Source: Lepas anatifera (Eukaryota > Arthropoda > Thecostraca > Lepadidae). Taken from it: a DNA stretch of 64,000 nucleotides. The stretch is from NCBI GenBank assembly GCA_034440635.1, contig JAOTON010001685.1, positions 3,730,501 through 3,794,500 on the forward strand, written 5' to 3'. The notes below the pieces were generated by a model that was not told where the DNA came from, did no database searches, and saw only the letters and a list, made by a program, of their open reading frames with translations. The translations under genes were made by a program, and so were the position numbers. Positions 63,708 to 64,000 of this stretch are shown here, piece by piece (position 1 is the stretch's first letter; the number at the start of each line of letters is the position of its first letter).

Positions 63708-64000
63708 GTGAGTAATTACGAGTAACTTCCTTGAAGAAACTGGCAAAAAGTTTCAAGTAAATTCCGGGTTTATACACATCAATGAGATCTTGTTTTCTAA
63801 ACAAGTATGCTGAAGGAAAGAAAATATGTATATTTCCCCCAGTCCAGGATTGTTTGCTTTAATGCAATATTTTATTGTCATGTGTTGAATTCAAGTGTTG
63901 GCCTCAAAATTCCCCTCTTACCTTAAGTTATGAATTTTAAAACATATGTCATGTTCCTACAGGTTAAGCTACATTTCCCTTTATTTCGTTTTTTTCGCTT

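Overview
The window is metazoan nuclear DNA, almost entirely built from transposable elements, with a small island of spliced coding sequence at the right end (about 56.8-63.7 kb). I-clade and CR1/L2-like LINEs, P-type and hAT-like remnants, tRNA-derived SINEs, and a gene pair of a sort I recall from tick and other invertebrate predictions make a chelicerate arthropod such as a tick the best guess. That is an inference from gene and element types, not a species identification.

Layout. 0-9.7 kb: an (AT)n tract, one possible host exon, a LINE stub, two TTAA-flanked non-autonomous elements sharing one TTAA (one carries a SINE), a hAT-like MITE, a LINE ORF1 remnant, and a GC-rich island with a histone H2B 3' fragment. 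9.8-21.8 kb: a minus-strand CR1/L2-like LINE split by a near full-length plus-strand I-clade LINE (10195-16926), with target duplication inside the reading frame. 22.4-27.9 kb: a second I-clade LINE on the minus strand with an uninterrupted 1239-codon ORF2. 28.2-37.5 kb: an old ORF1 remnant split by a MITE, then two defective CR1-type LINEs head to tail. 38.3-41.1 kb: a MITE inserted in a copy of its own family, then a broken P-element transposase. 42-55.6 kb: a dense field of MITEs (mostly 8-bp duplications), TTAA elements full of AGGTCA half-sites, minisatellites and SINEs, including a three-level nest with a paralogous empty site.

56.8-63.7 kb is the only stretch that looks like intact spliced genes. 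On the minus strand, three exons with exactly matching splice phases encode an 862-residue Transposase_21/Tnp2-like protein with apparent D, D, E residues and a CxxC..CxxC pair. Head to head with it, 616 bp away, is a plus-strand gene resembling the N-terminal region of invertebrate BEN-domain-type proteins; two exons are visible and it runs off the window. The pair may be two host genes on a shared promoter or the two halves of one large DNA transposon. I consider this the most interesting feature here.

Target-site duplications, inverted repeats, splice signals and reading frames were read by eye. Family names rest on motif recognition without a database search.
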